Assembly: GCA_023230285.1 (NCBI GenBank)
Contig: JALNXP010000156.1
Location: 1 to 6,141, forward strand
Origin: Bacteroidales bacterium
GTDB taxonomy: Bacteria; Bacteroidota; Bacteroidia; Bacteroidales; BM520
Length of the DNA: 6,141 bases
Reading direction: 5' to 3'
The position numbers were made by a program, and so were the translations under genes. Positions 1 to 6,141 of the stretch are shown here, one piece after another. The notes under the pieces were generated by a model. That model was not told where the DNA came from, ran no database searches, and saw only the letters and a program-made list of their open reading frames with translations. Position 1 is the stretch's first letter, and each line of letters begins with the position of its first letter.

Positions 1-2489
1 ATAACTTCAACGCCGGCAGTTTTCTGGAAAATATTGCAGTCGAGTATCATTTCGTGAGCGCACATACCTTTTGCGCCGACATACAGAATTTTGTAATAAT
101 CTTCTAAGGACTTGCGCAGATAATTAGCGTTAAGTATAGCCATAGCTGTAGCCATTTTCATTCCTTCGCCGCCGAGCATTTTACAATAGCCGTAAGATAT
201 AGGGATGATAAATGCGCTGCCGAAAGGTGCAGAAGACACTGAACCTAAAGATTTTTCTGTGCCGATGTTCACGATTGGATTAGACGGCAAATACGGAACT
301 AAATGTTTTGCAACTCCGATAGGACCAACTCCGGGACCGCCGCCACCGTGAGGGCTGCCAAAGGTTTTATGTAAATTCAAATGGCAAACGTCAGCACCGA
401 TATAACCCGGGCATGTATAGCCTACCTGAGCATTCATATTTGCACCGTCCATATATACTTGACCGCCATTTGAATGAATAATGTCAACCAATTCGAGGAT
501 GCCTTCTTCAAAAACACCGTGCGTTGATGGATATGTTACCATTATACAAGCCAAACTATCTTTATATTGTTCAGCTTTAGCTCTCAAATCGTTAAGGTCG
601 ATGTCTCCGGATTCACTGCATGCGACAACAACAACCTCAAAGCCTGCCATTGCAGCACTTGCGGGGTTAGTACCGTGAGCGGAAGCCGGTATCAGACATA
701 CATTTCTATAACTTTCGCCTTTATCTTCTTGATAAGCACGTATCGTCAACAAACCTGTGTATTCGCCGGCAGCTCCGGATGTAGCCTGAAACGATATGCC
801 TGCAAAACCTGTTACCTTCTTCAAAATTTCAGTATAATCATCAATAAGCTCTTTGTAACCTAATGCTTGGTCGCGAGGTACAAACGGATGTATATTGGCA
901 AATTCAGGCCAGCTCAAACAAAACATCCATGATGCTGCATTCAACTTCATCGTACATGAACCCAACGGTATCATTGACTTATTCAGCGACAAATCTTTAT
1001 CTTCCAAATATTTCATATAACGCATCATATCTGTTTCCGAATGATAGTCATTAAATACTGGAGCTGTTAAATACGGCGATTTACGTTGCAGTTTGTCGGA
1101 TATAGATGTCAATCGGCTGCAAACTTCTTTATTGCATACAAACGGCACAAACTCTTTTCCAACTGCTTCGGCGAATATCGAAATTATAGTATTTACATCA
1201 TCTAAAGAAGTAGTTTCATCGATGCTGATAGACAACTCTTCCTTGGAGATAATTCTGAAATTCATCTCTTTATCGAGTGCTGACTTGTTTATTGTACAAG
1301 TGCAGACACCCGCCGGCATTGTAACATCAAGAGTATCAAAGAATTGCGCATTGTTCTGTGTGTAGCCCAATTTTTGAAGTTCTGTTGATAATACTATTGT
1401 TAATATATTGATATGGCGTGCTATTTCTCTAATACCTTCTTCGCCGTGATAAGCTGCATAGAAGCCTGCCATCATAGCCATTAAAGCCTGAGCGGTGCAA
1501 ATGTTGGAAGTAGCTTTTTCGCGTTTTATATGTTGTTCACGGGTTTGTAGTGCCATTCGCAACGCTTTGTGTCCCAATTTATCAATAGTGATGCCAATTA
1601 TTCTTCCCGGCATTTTTCTCTTATATTCATCTACTGTTGCCATAAAAGCGGCATGAGCGCCACCGTAGCCCATTGGCGTGCCGAAACGCTGGCTCGAACC
1701 TATGACGATGTCTGCGCCCCACTCTCCCGGAGGTGTCAGCATTGCTAAACTCATCAAGTCTACAGCAACCGTCACTAACATGGATTTTTCATGAGCCTTA
1801 GCTGTAAATGCTGCATAATCATTAGCTTGTCCTTTTGCTGTAGGATATTGCAACAACGTACCTATATAATCTTCAGCAAAATCAAATTTGTTTTCATCGC
1901 CAACAACGACTTCTATACCGAGAAAATGAGCTCTTGTCTTAACAACAGCTATAGATTGCGGTAAAACGTTTTCAGATACAAAAAATTTGTTGTCACCACG
2001 TTTTACTCTTTCACGACTTCTGCAGTGATAGGTCATTATCATAGCCTCTGCTGCTGCTGTACCCTCATCTAACAAAGAACAATTAGATACAGGCATACCG
2101 GTTAAATCGGATACCATAGTTTGGAAATTCAACAGAGCTTCCAATCTGCCTTGCGAAATCTCCGCCTGATAAGGTGTATACGAAGTATACCAGCCCGGAT
2201 TTTCCAAAATATTACGCTGAACTACGCCGGGTACTATAGTGTTATAATACCCAAGCCCTATATACGATTTATATATCTTGTTCTTAGCTCCAAGTCCTTT
2301 TAAAAATGATATGTATTCATACTCATTCATACCTTTAGGTAAATCAAGATCTTTCTTGAATCTGATTTTCTCCGGAATCGTTAAAGCAATAAGCTCTTCT
2401 ATCGAAGAAACACCTATTTTTTTCAACATCTTGTCTGTCTGAACTTTATCAGGTCCAACATGACGATTAATAAAATTGTTCGTAATCAT
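1..2489 (-). CDS. gcvP: Glycine dehydrogenase (decarboxylating), P-protein of the glycine cleavage system; 3' end cut by window edge
   Basis: This PLP enzyme decarboxylates glycine and passes the aminomethyl group to lipoyl-GcvH in the cytoplasm. Reading the minus strand from the ATG at 2489 gives 829 uninterrupted codons to base 3. The N-terminal half has GLGYYNTIVPGVVQRNI (about residue 78) and the DEGTAAAEAM block (141-150). The C-terminal half has HSETDMMRY and MIPLGSCTMKLNA, then AHGTNPASAAMAGF, MVTYPSTHGV, DGANMNAQVG (from D681) and LHKTFGSPHGGGGPG, with the PLP-binding lysine at K708. Both halves are on one chain, so this is the fused single-subunit type (about 950-960 residues), and roughly 120-130 residues are missing off the left edge. 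The start is the first ATG and gives the usual short lead into NRHVGPD. The leader is too short for a glycine riboswitch. GcvH, GcvT and Lpd are not in the window. One oddity is QATSGAAGEY (568-577), where E. coli has QPNSGAQGEY. No frameshift was seen. Confidence 0.97.
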   Translation of the reverse strand, partial: MITNNFINRHVGPDKVQTDKMLKKIGVSSIEELIALTIPEKIRFKKDLDLPKGMNEYEYISFLKGLGAKNKIYKSYIGLGYYNTIVPGVVQRNILENPGWYTSYTPYQAEISQGRLEALLNFQTMVSDLTGMPVSNCSLLDEGTAAAEAMIMTYHCRSRERVKRGDNKFFVSENVLPQSIAVVKTRAHFLGIEVVVGDENKFDFAEDYIGTLLQYPTAKGQANDYAAFTAKAHEKSMLVTVAVDLMSLAMLTPPGEWGADIVIGSSQRFGTPMGYGGAHAAFMATVDEYKRKMPGRIIGITIDKLGHKALRMALQTREQHIKREKATSNICTAQALMAMMAGFYAAYHGEEGIREIARHINILTIVLSTELQKLGYTQNNAQFFDTLDVTMPAGVCTCTINKSALDKEMNFRIISKEELSISIDETTSLDDVNTIISIFAEAVGKEFVPFVCNKEVCSRLTSISDKLQRKSPYLTAPVFNDYHSETDMMRYMKYLEDKDLSLNKSMIPLGSCTMKLNAASWMFCLSWPEFANIHPFVPRDQALGYKELIDDYTEILKKVTGFAGISFQATSGAAGEYTGLLTIRAYQEDKGESYRNVCLIPASAHGTNPASAAMAGFEVVVVACSESGDIDLNDLRAKAEQYKDSLACIMVTYPSTHGVFEEGILELVDIIHSNGGQVYMDGANMNAQVGYTCPGYIGADVCHLNLHKTFGSPHGGGGPGVGPIGVAKHLVPYLPSNPIVNIGTEKSLGSVSSAPFGSAFIIPISYGYCKMLGGEGMKMATAMAILNANYLRKSLEDYYKILYVGAKGMCAHEMILDCNIFQKTAGVEV

Positions 2490-2507
2490 AATTGCTTATT
2501 TTTCAAA

Positions 2508-2540
2508 TTTTGCAAAAGTAAAAAAAAAAATATACTTTTG
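2508..2540 (+). promoter_or_regulatory. Bacteroidota-type promoter for the TPR-pepD-DUF4301 operon
   Basis: The plus strand has TTTTG at 2508-2512, a 20-nt spacer, then TACTTTTG at 2533-2540. This matches both parts of the established Bacteroides consensus (-33 TTTG, 19-21 nt, -7 TAnnTTTG). Transcription would begin near 2546-2548, leaving a leader of about 43 nt before the ATG at 2590. The assignment rests on motif match and position only. Confidence 0.6.
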
Positions 2541-2541
2541 C
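2512..2541. repeat. 9-bp inverted repeat formed by the two divergent -7 boxes
   Basis: GCAAAAGTA (2512-2520) and TACTTTTGC (2533-2541) are exact reverse complements separated by 12 nt, nearly all A. Each arm contains the -7 box of one direction. The left arm also overlaps the palindrome TTTTGCAAAA (2508-2517), which holds the -33 box of the rightward promoter. The symmetry may simply come from two copies of the same promoter motif facing opposite ways, or it may also be a dimeric regulator site. Confidence 0.7.
2513..2520 (-). promoter_or_regulatory. -7 box of the gcvP promoter
   Basis: On the minus strand, bases 2520 to 2513 read TACTTTTG, a full match to the Bacteroidota -7 consensus TAnnTTTG. 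Transcription would start near 2506, about 17 nt upstream of the gcvP ATG. The -33 region is poor: bases 2546-2543 read TTTC at 22-nt spacing and no TTTG is present. This promoter may therefore be weaker than its divergent partner or need an activator. Confidence 0.5.
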
Positions 2542-2589
2542 CGAAAAACTTACGTTAAGTATTTACTTTTAAATAACAATTTTTTATTA

Positions 2590-2886
2590 ATGCAAAATGT
2601 TGATATAATTAGCGATAATGAAGAAATCAACAAAGAGATAGAAGAATTGTCATCTTTGATTGATACAAAACCGTCTGCTATATTATTTATTAAACGCGGT
2701 GATCTGTTAAAAAAAATACATGAATTTGGCAAAGCCTTAGGCAACTATAAATCAGCACTAAAACTTGACCCTGACAGTACTATTGCTGCCACAAAAGTAG
2801 AAATGACAGAGAACATTCTCTCTATAGAAAATACCTTCTATTACGAAAATGCTTATACTGATGAATTTCTATTTCCGGAACTATGA
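2590..2886 (+). CDS. Small single-TPR protein, 98 residues
   Basis: This is a short acidic protein with one tetratricopeptide-like helix pair at about residues 30-63. The TPR signature positions fit without a gap: G37 (position 8), A49 (20), Y53 (24), A56 (27) and P61 (32), ending in the typical ALKLDPDS. There is no signal peptide or membrane segment, so it is probably cytoplasmic and likely binds a partner protein, which is inferred from the fold alone. The C-terminal part (KVEMTENILSIENTFYYENAY) resembles the tail of small TPR proteins I associate with Bacteroidota. The ATG at 2590 was chosen because it follows the promoter. A TTG-initiated version from 2476 would overlap gcvP, start upstream of the promoter and add a low-complexity stretch. 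There is no Shine-Dalgarno motif, only an A/T-rich leader. pepD starts 24 nt after the stop, so the two are probably cotranscribed. Its specific role is unknown. Confidence 0.8.
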   Translation: MQNVDIISDNEEINKEIEELSSLIDTKPSAILFIKRGDLLKKIHEFGKALGNYKSALKLDPDSTIAATKVEMTENILSIENTFYYENAYTDEFLFPEL

Positions 2887-2910
2887 TTCTTAATTTTAAA
2901 TAAAAATATC

Positions 2911-4362
2911 ATGAACTTAAACGAACTTTATCCTCAAATTGTCTGGAATATTTTCCAAGATATTTGCAAAGTACCTCGTCCTTCTAAAAATGAAGGCAAA
3001 ATGATTGAATTTTTAACTGATTTTGCAAAAAAACACAATCTCGAATATACTGTTGACAAAACCGGCAACGTAATTATCAGAAAGCCGGCTTCCAAAGGCT
3101 GCGAAAACAAGCCTTCAGTAGCATTACAGAGCCATATTGACATGGTTTGCGAAAAAAACAGCAACAAAGAACACGACTTTCTGAAAGACCCTATTAAACC
3201 TTACATTACAGAAGACGGTCAATGGGTAAAAGCTGACGGTACCACTCTCGGCGCTGATGACGGCATCGGCGTTGCTGCCGAGCTTGCTATACTCATCTCT
3301 GACGACATAGAACACGGTCCGCTCGAATGTCTGTTCACTGTTGACGAAGAAACAGGCTTGACCGGTGCTTTCGGACTTGAACCGGACGTGCTGAAATCTA
3401 AAATATTACTTAACTTGGACTCCGAAGACGACGGCGAAATATTCATCGGCTGTGCCGGCGGCGTTGATACTGTCGGTACTTTGACTTTTAAAAAAGCACC
3501 TGTCATACCCAATGCAGCTGCTTTTAAAGTTTCAGTATACGGTCTTGTCGGCGGTCATTCCGGCGACGACATCAACAAGGGAAGAGGCAACTCCAACAAA
3601 CTGCTGAACAGATTTATTTACGAATATTCTAAAAAACATACCATCGACCTCGCATATTTTGACGGCGGCAACCTAAGAAACGCAATTCCACGTGAAGCAT
3701 ACGCTATTGTGACAGTACCTGACAAACAGGTAAATACATTTAAAAAAGCTGTCGCTAAGTACGAGGCTACTATCAAAGCAGAACTTGAAATGACCGATGC
3801 AGGAGTCTCTTTCGATGCCGAGAAAACTAATTTACCTAAATATGTTATGGAGAAAGACGACTTCGTAAAATTTATACGTCTGATTTATGCAATGCCTCAC
3901 GGCGTTATCTCTATGAGTTTCAAACTGAAAGGCATCGTTGAAACTTCTACGAACTTGGCTTCCATCAAATTTAACGGCAACAAAATAACCATTACCACAA
4001 GTCAGCGCAGCGATTCCGAATCTCTGAAAGCCGACATCGCCGCTATGGTCGAAAATTGCTTGCTACTCGCCGGCGCAAAAATACAACATAGCGATGGCTA
4101 TCCTGGCTGGACACCAAATCCGGACTCACCTATACTACATATCACCTTAGACGTATACAAAGACCTCTTCGGAACACCGGCTATCTTCAGATCTATTCAC
4201 GCCGGTCTCGAATGTGGACTGTTCTCTACTAAATACCCCGATATGGACATGGTATCCTACGGACCTACACTCCGCGGCGTTCACTCACCGGACGAAAAAA
4301 TCGAAATCCATACTGTGGAAAAATTCTGGAAAATGACACTCGAAATATTGAAACGTCTATAA
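2911..4362 (+). CDS. pepD: Aminoacyl-histidine dipeptidase (cytosol non-specific dipeptidase), M20 family, PepD type
   Basis: This is a two-zinc dipeptidase that hydrolyses Xaa-His (carnosine-like) and many other unblocked dipeptides in the cytoplasm, in the late stage of peptide use. The 483 residues match the length of the PepD family. The M20 metal centre is complete: H75 with D77 in SHIDMVCEKN, bridging D116 in GADDGIG, catalytic E146 and metal ligand E147 in FTVDEETGL, D170 in LLNLDSEDDGE, and H458 in YGPTLRGVHSPDEKI. GGHSGDDINKGRGN (214-227) marks the lid/dimerisation domain inserted in the peptidase fold. No signal peptide is seen. The ATG at 2911 begins MNLNELYPQIVW, which fits the usual PepD N-terminus. 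Third codon positions are visibly richer in C than in the flanking genes, as often seen in well-expressed genes. It lies 24 nt after the TPR gene and 11 nt before the DUF4301 gene, suggesting one operon. Confidence 0.96.
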   Translation: MNLNELYPQIVWNIFQDICKVPRPSKNEGKMIEFLTDFAKKHNLEYTVDKTGNVIIRKPASKGCENKPSVALQSHIDMVCEKNSNKEHDFLKDPIKPYITEDGQWVKADGTTLGADDGIGVAAELAILISDDIEHGPLECLFTVDEETGLTGAFGLEPDVLKSKILLNLDSEDDGEIFIGCAGGVDTVGTLTFKKAPVIPNAAAFKVSVYGLVGGHSGDDINKGRGNSNKLLNRFIYEYSKKHTIDLAYFDGGNLRNAIPREAYAIVTVPDKQVNTFKKAVAKYEATIKAELEMTDAGVSFDAEKTNLPKYVMEKDDFVKFIRLIYAMPHGVISMSFKLKGIVETSTNLASIKFNGNKITITTSQRSDSESLKADIAAMVENCLLLAGAKIQHSDGYPGWTPNPDSPILHITLDVYKDLFGTPAIFRSIHAGLECGLFSTKYPDMDMVSYGPTLRGVHSPDEKIEIHTVEKFWKMTLEILKRL

Positions 4363-4373
4363 AACAACTTATT

Positions 4374-5906
4374 ATGTTCACCGAGAAAGACATCGCCCAA
4401 ATAAAGGACAGAAATATGACAACCAACAAAGTGTTGTCACAAATCAATATCTTTAAATCCGGTATTGATTTTATAAAATTAGATAAGGCAGCTACAAAAC
4501 CTGATGACATTGTTGATGTTAATGACAGCATTTCCGTTGATAATCAAAATGTTAAGACTATAAGTTTCATCCCTGCAAGCGGTGCCGCCTCTCGAATGTT
4601 CCAAACACTGCTGAACACCCTAAACGAAATTAATGCAGTTGGTGAAGATAATTTTGTACTTCAAAAAGACAATTCTTTCCAATCAACTTGCTACTTTTTT
4701 GATAATATCAAGAAATTTGCTTTCTACGAGAGCCTTAAAAAGGCTCTCGCCGTTGAAGACTATAATATCGACATACTTTTAAGTGAACATAAGTATAAGA
4801 CAGTTTTAGAGTATCTGCTTGATGAACAAGGACTTAACTACGCTCACAAACCTAAAGCATTGTTGCTGTTTCACAACGATGGCGGTAGAATAAAATATGC
4901 CTTTGAAGAACATATAATAGAAGCTGCAAACTATCATTCAGGAGATAGCATATATTTGCACTACACTCTATCGCCGGAACATGTTGATAACTTTAAAGCG
5001 GTTTTGAAAGATATATTACCGTACTACGAAAATAAATTCAACAGTAAAATCGACATTTCAATCTCTGTCCAGTCGCCAAGTACAGACACGGTAGCTGTCA
5101 ATCCCGACAACTCTCTGTTCAGAAACACCGATGGAAGCCTGCTATTCCGCCCGGGCGGTCATGGTGCTTTGATTTACAATCTGAACAACATTGATGCTGA
5201 CGTAATTCTAATCAAAAATATTGACAACGTAGTTCCGGATAGTAAAAAAGACATAATTGTCAAATATCGTAAATTATTGATTAACAATATATTACATTTA
5301 TTCAACGAAAGAAATAAAATTATACGTATTTTATCTTCTTTGGATAGCTCCGATGTCAATGCAGAAAAGACCATTTTCGATTGTGAAAAATTCATCACCG
5401 GTAAGTTACATGTTTTCTTGGCAGACAATTATCCTGACAAGAGAACAAGCGACAAGATCCAATATCTGATACAAGTTATTGACAAGCCGATGCGTATCTG
5501 TGCTATGGTGAAGAACGAAGGAGAGCCGGGCGGCGGACCTTTTGTAGTCTCCAAAAACGACTGCAAATCTCTGCAGATTGTCGAAAGTTCTCAAATCAAC
5601 CATAAAAACGACATTCAAGAAGCCGTTTTTCGCAGTTCTACTCACTTTAATCCGGTAGACATTGTCTGTATGACAAAAAATGCCGAAGGCGAGAGATATA
5701 ATCTTGCAGATTTCATTGACCATGACACGGCATTTATTTCTTCTAAATCTAAAGACGGCAAGCCGCTGAAGGCTTTAGAGTTGCCCGGACTTTGGAACGG
5801 TGCGATGAGCAGATGGATAACTATTTTCGCCGATGTGCCGGTAGAGACGTTCAATCCGGTAAAGACGGTCAATGATTTGTTGAGAGAAGCGCATAGGAAC
5901 GTTTAG
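4374..5906 (+). CDS. DUF4301 family protein, possible UDP-sugar pyrophosphorylase-like enzyme
   Basis: I recognise this 510-residue protein as DUF4301 from its full length and characteristic blocks: MFTEKDIAQI at the N-terminus, FIPASGAASRMF (65-76), PSTDTVAV (235-242), FRPGGHGAL (258-266), IKNIDNVVPD (280-289), MVKNEGEPGGGPF (378-390), STHFNPVD (422-429), LWNGAMS (473-479) and ETFNPVKTVNDLL (491-503). The function is not established. By inference, the order of a glycine-rich SRM loop, a PGGHGAL loop and an N-x-DN motif resembles UDP-sugar pyrophosphorylases (GxGTR-like loop, PPGHGD, DN). This suggests a GT-A nucleotidyltransferase fold acting on a sugar phosphate or similar substrate. There is no signal peptide or transmembrane segment, so it is probably cytoplasmic. 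The start ATG follows the pepD stop by 11 nt, which suggests translation from the same mRNA. A perfect 10-bp hairpin lies inside the gene at 4727-4749. The stop is followed directly by a palindromic repeat. Confidence 0.88.
   Translation: MFTEKDIAQIKDRNMTTNKVLSQINIFKSGIDFIKLDKAATKPDDIVDVNDSISVDNQNVKTISFIPASGAASRMFQTLLNTLNEINAVGEDNFVLQKDNSFQSTCYFFDNIKKFAFYESLKKALAVEDYNIDILLSEHKYKTVLEYLLDEQGLNYAHKPKALLLFHNDGGRIKYAFEEHIIEAANYHSGDSIYLHYTLSPEHVDNFKAVLKDILPYYENKFNSKIDISISVQSPSTDTVAVNPDNSLFRNTDGSLLFRPGGHGALIYNLNNIDADVILIKNIDNVVPDSKKDIIVKYRKLLINNILHLFNERNKIIRILSSLDSSDVNAEKTIFDCEKFITGKLHVFLADNYPDKRTSDKIQYLIQVIDKPMRICAMVKNEGEPGGGPFVVSKNDCKSLQIVESSQINHKNDIQEAVFRSSTHFNPVDIVCMTKNAEGERYNLADFIDHDTAFISSKSKDGKPLKALELPGLWNGAMSRWITIFADVPVETFNPVKTVNDLLREAHRNV
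4727..4749 (+). repeat. Perfect 10-bp inverted repeat inside the DUF4301 gene
   Basis: CGAGAGCCTT (4727-4736) is followed by AAA and then its exact reverse complement AAGGCTCTCG (4740-4749). In the mRNA this would form a strong stem-loop within the codons for YESLKKALA, residues 118-126. No T-run follows, so it does not look like an intrinsic terminator. It could slow ribosomes, be an RNA-processing site, or be chance. Confidence 0.75.
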
Positions 5907-5934
5907 GTAGAGACACGGCGTGCCACATCTCTAC
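5907..5934. repeat. 28-nt imperfect palindrome just after the DUF4301 stop codon
   Basis: The element starts at the base after the TAG stop. Its outer arms GTAGAGA (5907-5913) and TCTCTAC (5928-5934) pair perfectly over 7 bp and an inner GGC/GCC pair (5917-5919 and 5922-5924) surrounds GT. Three mismatched positions between the stems look like decay of a fuller palindrome. From memory, intergenic palindromes with GTAGAGAC...GTCTCTAC ends recur in several Bacteroidota and cyanobacterial genomes, so this is probably one degenerate copy. Only AAAATC follows, so a U-tract terminator is not supported, although the RNA stem could still protect the 3' end of the message. Confidence 0.6.
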
Positions 5935-5962
5935 AAAATCACCTGCAACACAGCCTGTTACA

Positions 5963-6141
5963 ATGCCGATATATTCTGCGTTAATCCGCGAAATCTGTGG
6001 GCAAATAAATTCATTAACCGCCGAAGATGCGACTGTACCTTATCCGGTGTATATGAAATACCGCCTATTGTTATCAGAGGCACTGTTTAAAAACGACTAT
6101 CAGCAACCGGACACCTTCACTATTAACAAAATCGTAAACTA
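5963..6141 (+). CDS. N-terminal 59 codons of an unrecognised protein, cut by right window edge
   Basis: An open frame begins with ATG at 5963 (MPIYSALIREICGQINSLTA) and stays open through 59 codons to the edge, where the last two bases are TA of an incomplete codon. No other frame on either strand stays open across this stretch; the minus-strand frames are each stopped. That favours this frame as coding, though the evidence is short. The fragment has no signal peptide. It is a mix of helix-forming segments with several tyrosines (VPYPVYMKYRLLLSEALF). I do not recognise a family. It starts 56 nt after the DUF4301 stop, beyond the palindrome, so it could be a fourth operon gene or a separately transcribed one. 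If the cut codon is TAA or TAG, it would be a complete 59-residue protein. Confidence 0.45.
   Translation, partial: MPIYSALIREICGQINSLTAEDATVPYPVYMKYRLLLSEALFKNDYQQPDTFTINKIVN

Larger units (their letters stand above)
2490..2589. other. Divergent intergenic region between gcvP and the TPR-pepD-DUF4301 row
   Basis: This 100-nt, strongly AT-rich spacer separates two divergently read transcription units. It holds an 11-A run (2520-2530), a 9-bp inverted repeat around that run, and promoter-like boxes in both directions. There is no room for a structured riboswitch and no tRNA-like fold was seen. The spacer must contain the control sites for both sides, because the genes on the right are too closely packed to need promoters of their own. 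Confidence 0.8.

Noticed and set aside
481..2303. Several plus-strand open frames of 60-98 codons between 481 and 2303
   Set aside because: They lie antisense to the continuous, strongly conserved gcvP frame, and their translations look like shadow sequence without any domain.
2476..2589. N-terminal extension of the TPR protein from a TTG at 2476
   Set aside because: It would overlap gcvP, begin upstream of the likely transcription start and encode a Lys/Tyr/Asn-rich translation of promoter DNA; the ATG at 2590 fits better.
2490..2589. Glycine riboswitch upstream of gcvP
   Set aside because: The expected leader is only about 17 nt and the whole spacer is AT-rich with no paired glycine-aptamer structure.
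2550..2744. Minus-strand open frame opposite the TPR gene
   Set aside because: It is antisense to a frame with a clear TPR motif and its own product shows no recognisable features.
2934..3512. Minus-strand open frames opposite pepD
   Set aside because: They are shadows of the conserved dipeptidase; the serine- and proline-rich product is typical of antisense translation.
4265..5872. Minus-strand open frames opposite the pepD 3' end and the DUF4301 gene
   Set aside because: They are antisense to a full-length protein with family-wide conserved blocks and have no supporting motif.
5907..5934. Intrinsic terminator after the DUF4301 gene
   Set aside because: A stem is present but it is interrupted and no T-run follows on the plus strand.
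1..6141. CRISPR array, tRNA, insertion sequence or phage module
   Set aside because: No regularly spaced repeats, tRNA-like sequence, transposase or phage motifs were seen on reading both strands.

Overview
The window looks like an ordinary chromosomal segment of a member of the Bacteroidota, most likely Bacteroidales. Four things support this. The base composition is AT-rich. Start codons are preceded by A/T-rich sequence with no Shine-Dalgarno motif. The promoter boxes match the Bacteroidota-specific pattern (TTTG, about 20 nt, TAnnTTTG). A 510-residue DUF4301 protein, a family I know mainly from Bacteroidota, is also present. I see no insertion sequence, phage gene, CRISPR array, rRNA or tRNA.

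Layout: The left 2.5 kb (1-2489, minus strand) is the 5' 829 codons of gcvP, the PLP-dependent glycine decarboxylase (P-protein) of the glycine cleavage system, in its single-chain form. Its C-terminal end, roughly 120-130 residues by comparison with the family, lies beyond the left edge. A 100-nt AT-rich intergenic region (2490-2589) carries back-to-back promoter-like elements. Their -7 boxes form the two arms of a perfect 9-bp inverted repeat around an 11-A tract. To the right, three plus-strand genes follow in a tight row: a 98-residue single-TPR protein (2590-2886), a 483-residue PepD-type aminoacyl-histidine dipeptidase (2911-4362) and the DUF4301 protein (4374-5906). The gaps are 24 and 11 nt, so they probably form one operon read from the promoter at about 2508-2540. 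Right after the DUF4301 stop codon is a degenerate 28-nt palindrome. It is followed by the first 59 codons of an unrecognised plus-strand frame running off the right edge.

How the genes relate: GcvP breaks down glycine and feeds one-carbon metabolism. PepD would release amino acids from dipeptides in the cytoplasm. Both fit a peptide- or amino-acid-using lifestyle, but no direct functional link is visible beyond the divergent arrangement. The most interesting item is the DUF4301 protein. Several of its conserved blocks resemble in layout the loops of UDP-sugar pyrophosphorylases, which suggests an uncharacterised nucleotidyltransferase-like enzyme. I do not see a clearly novel multi-gene system here.
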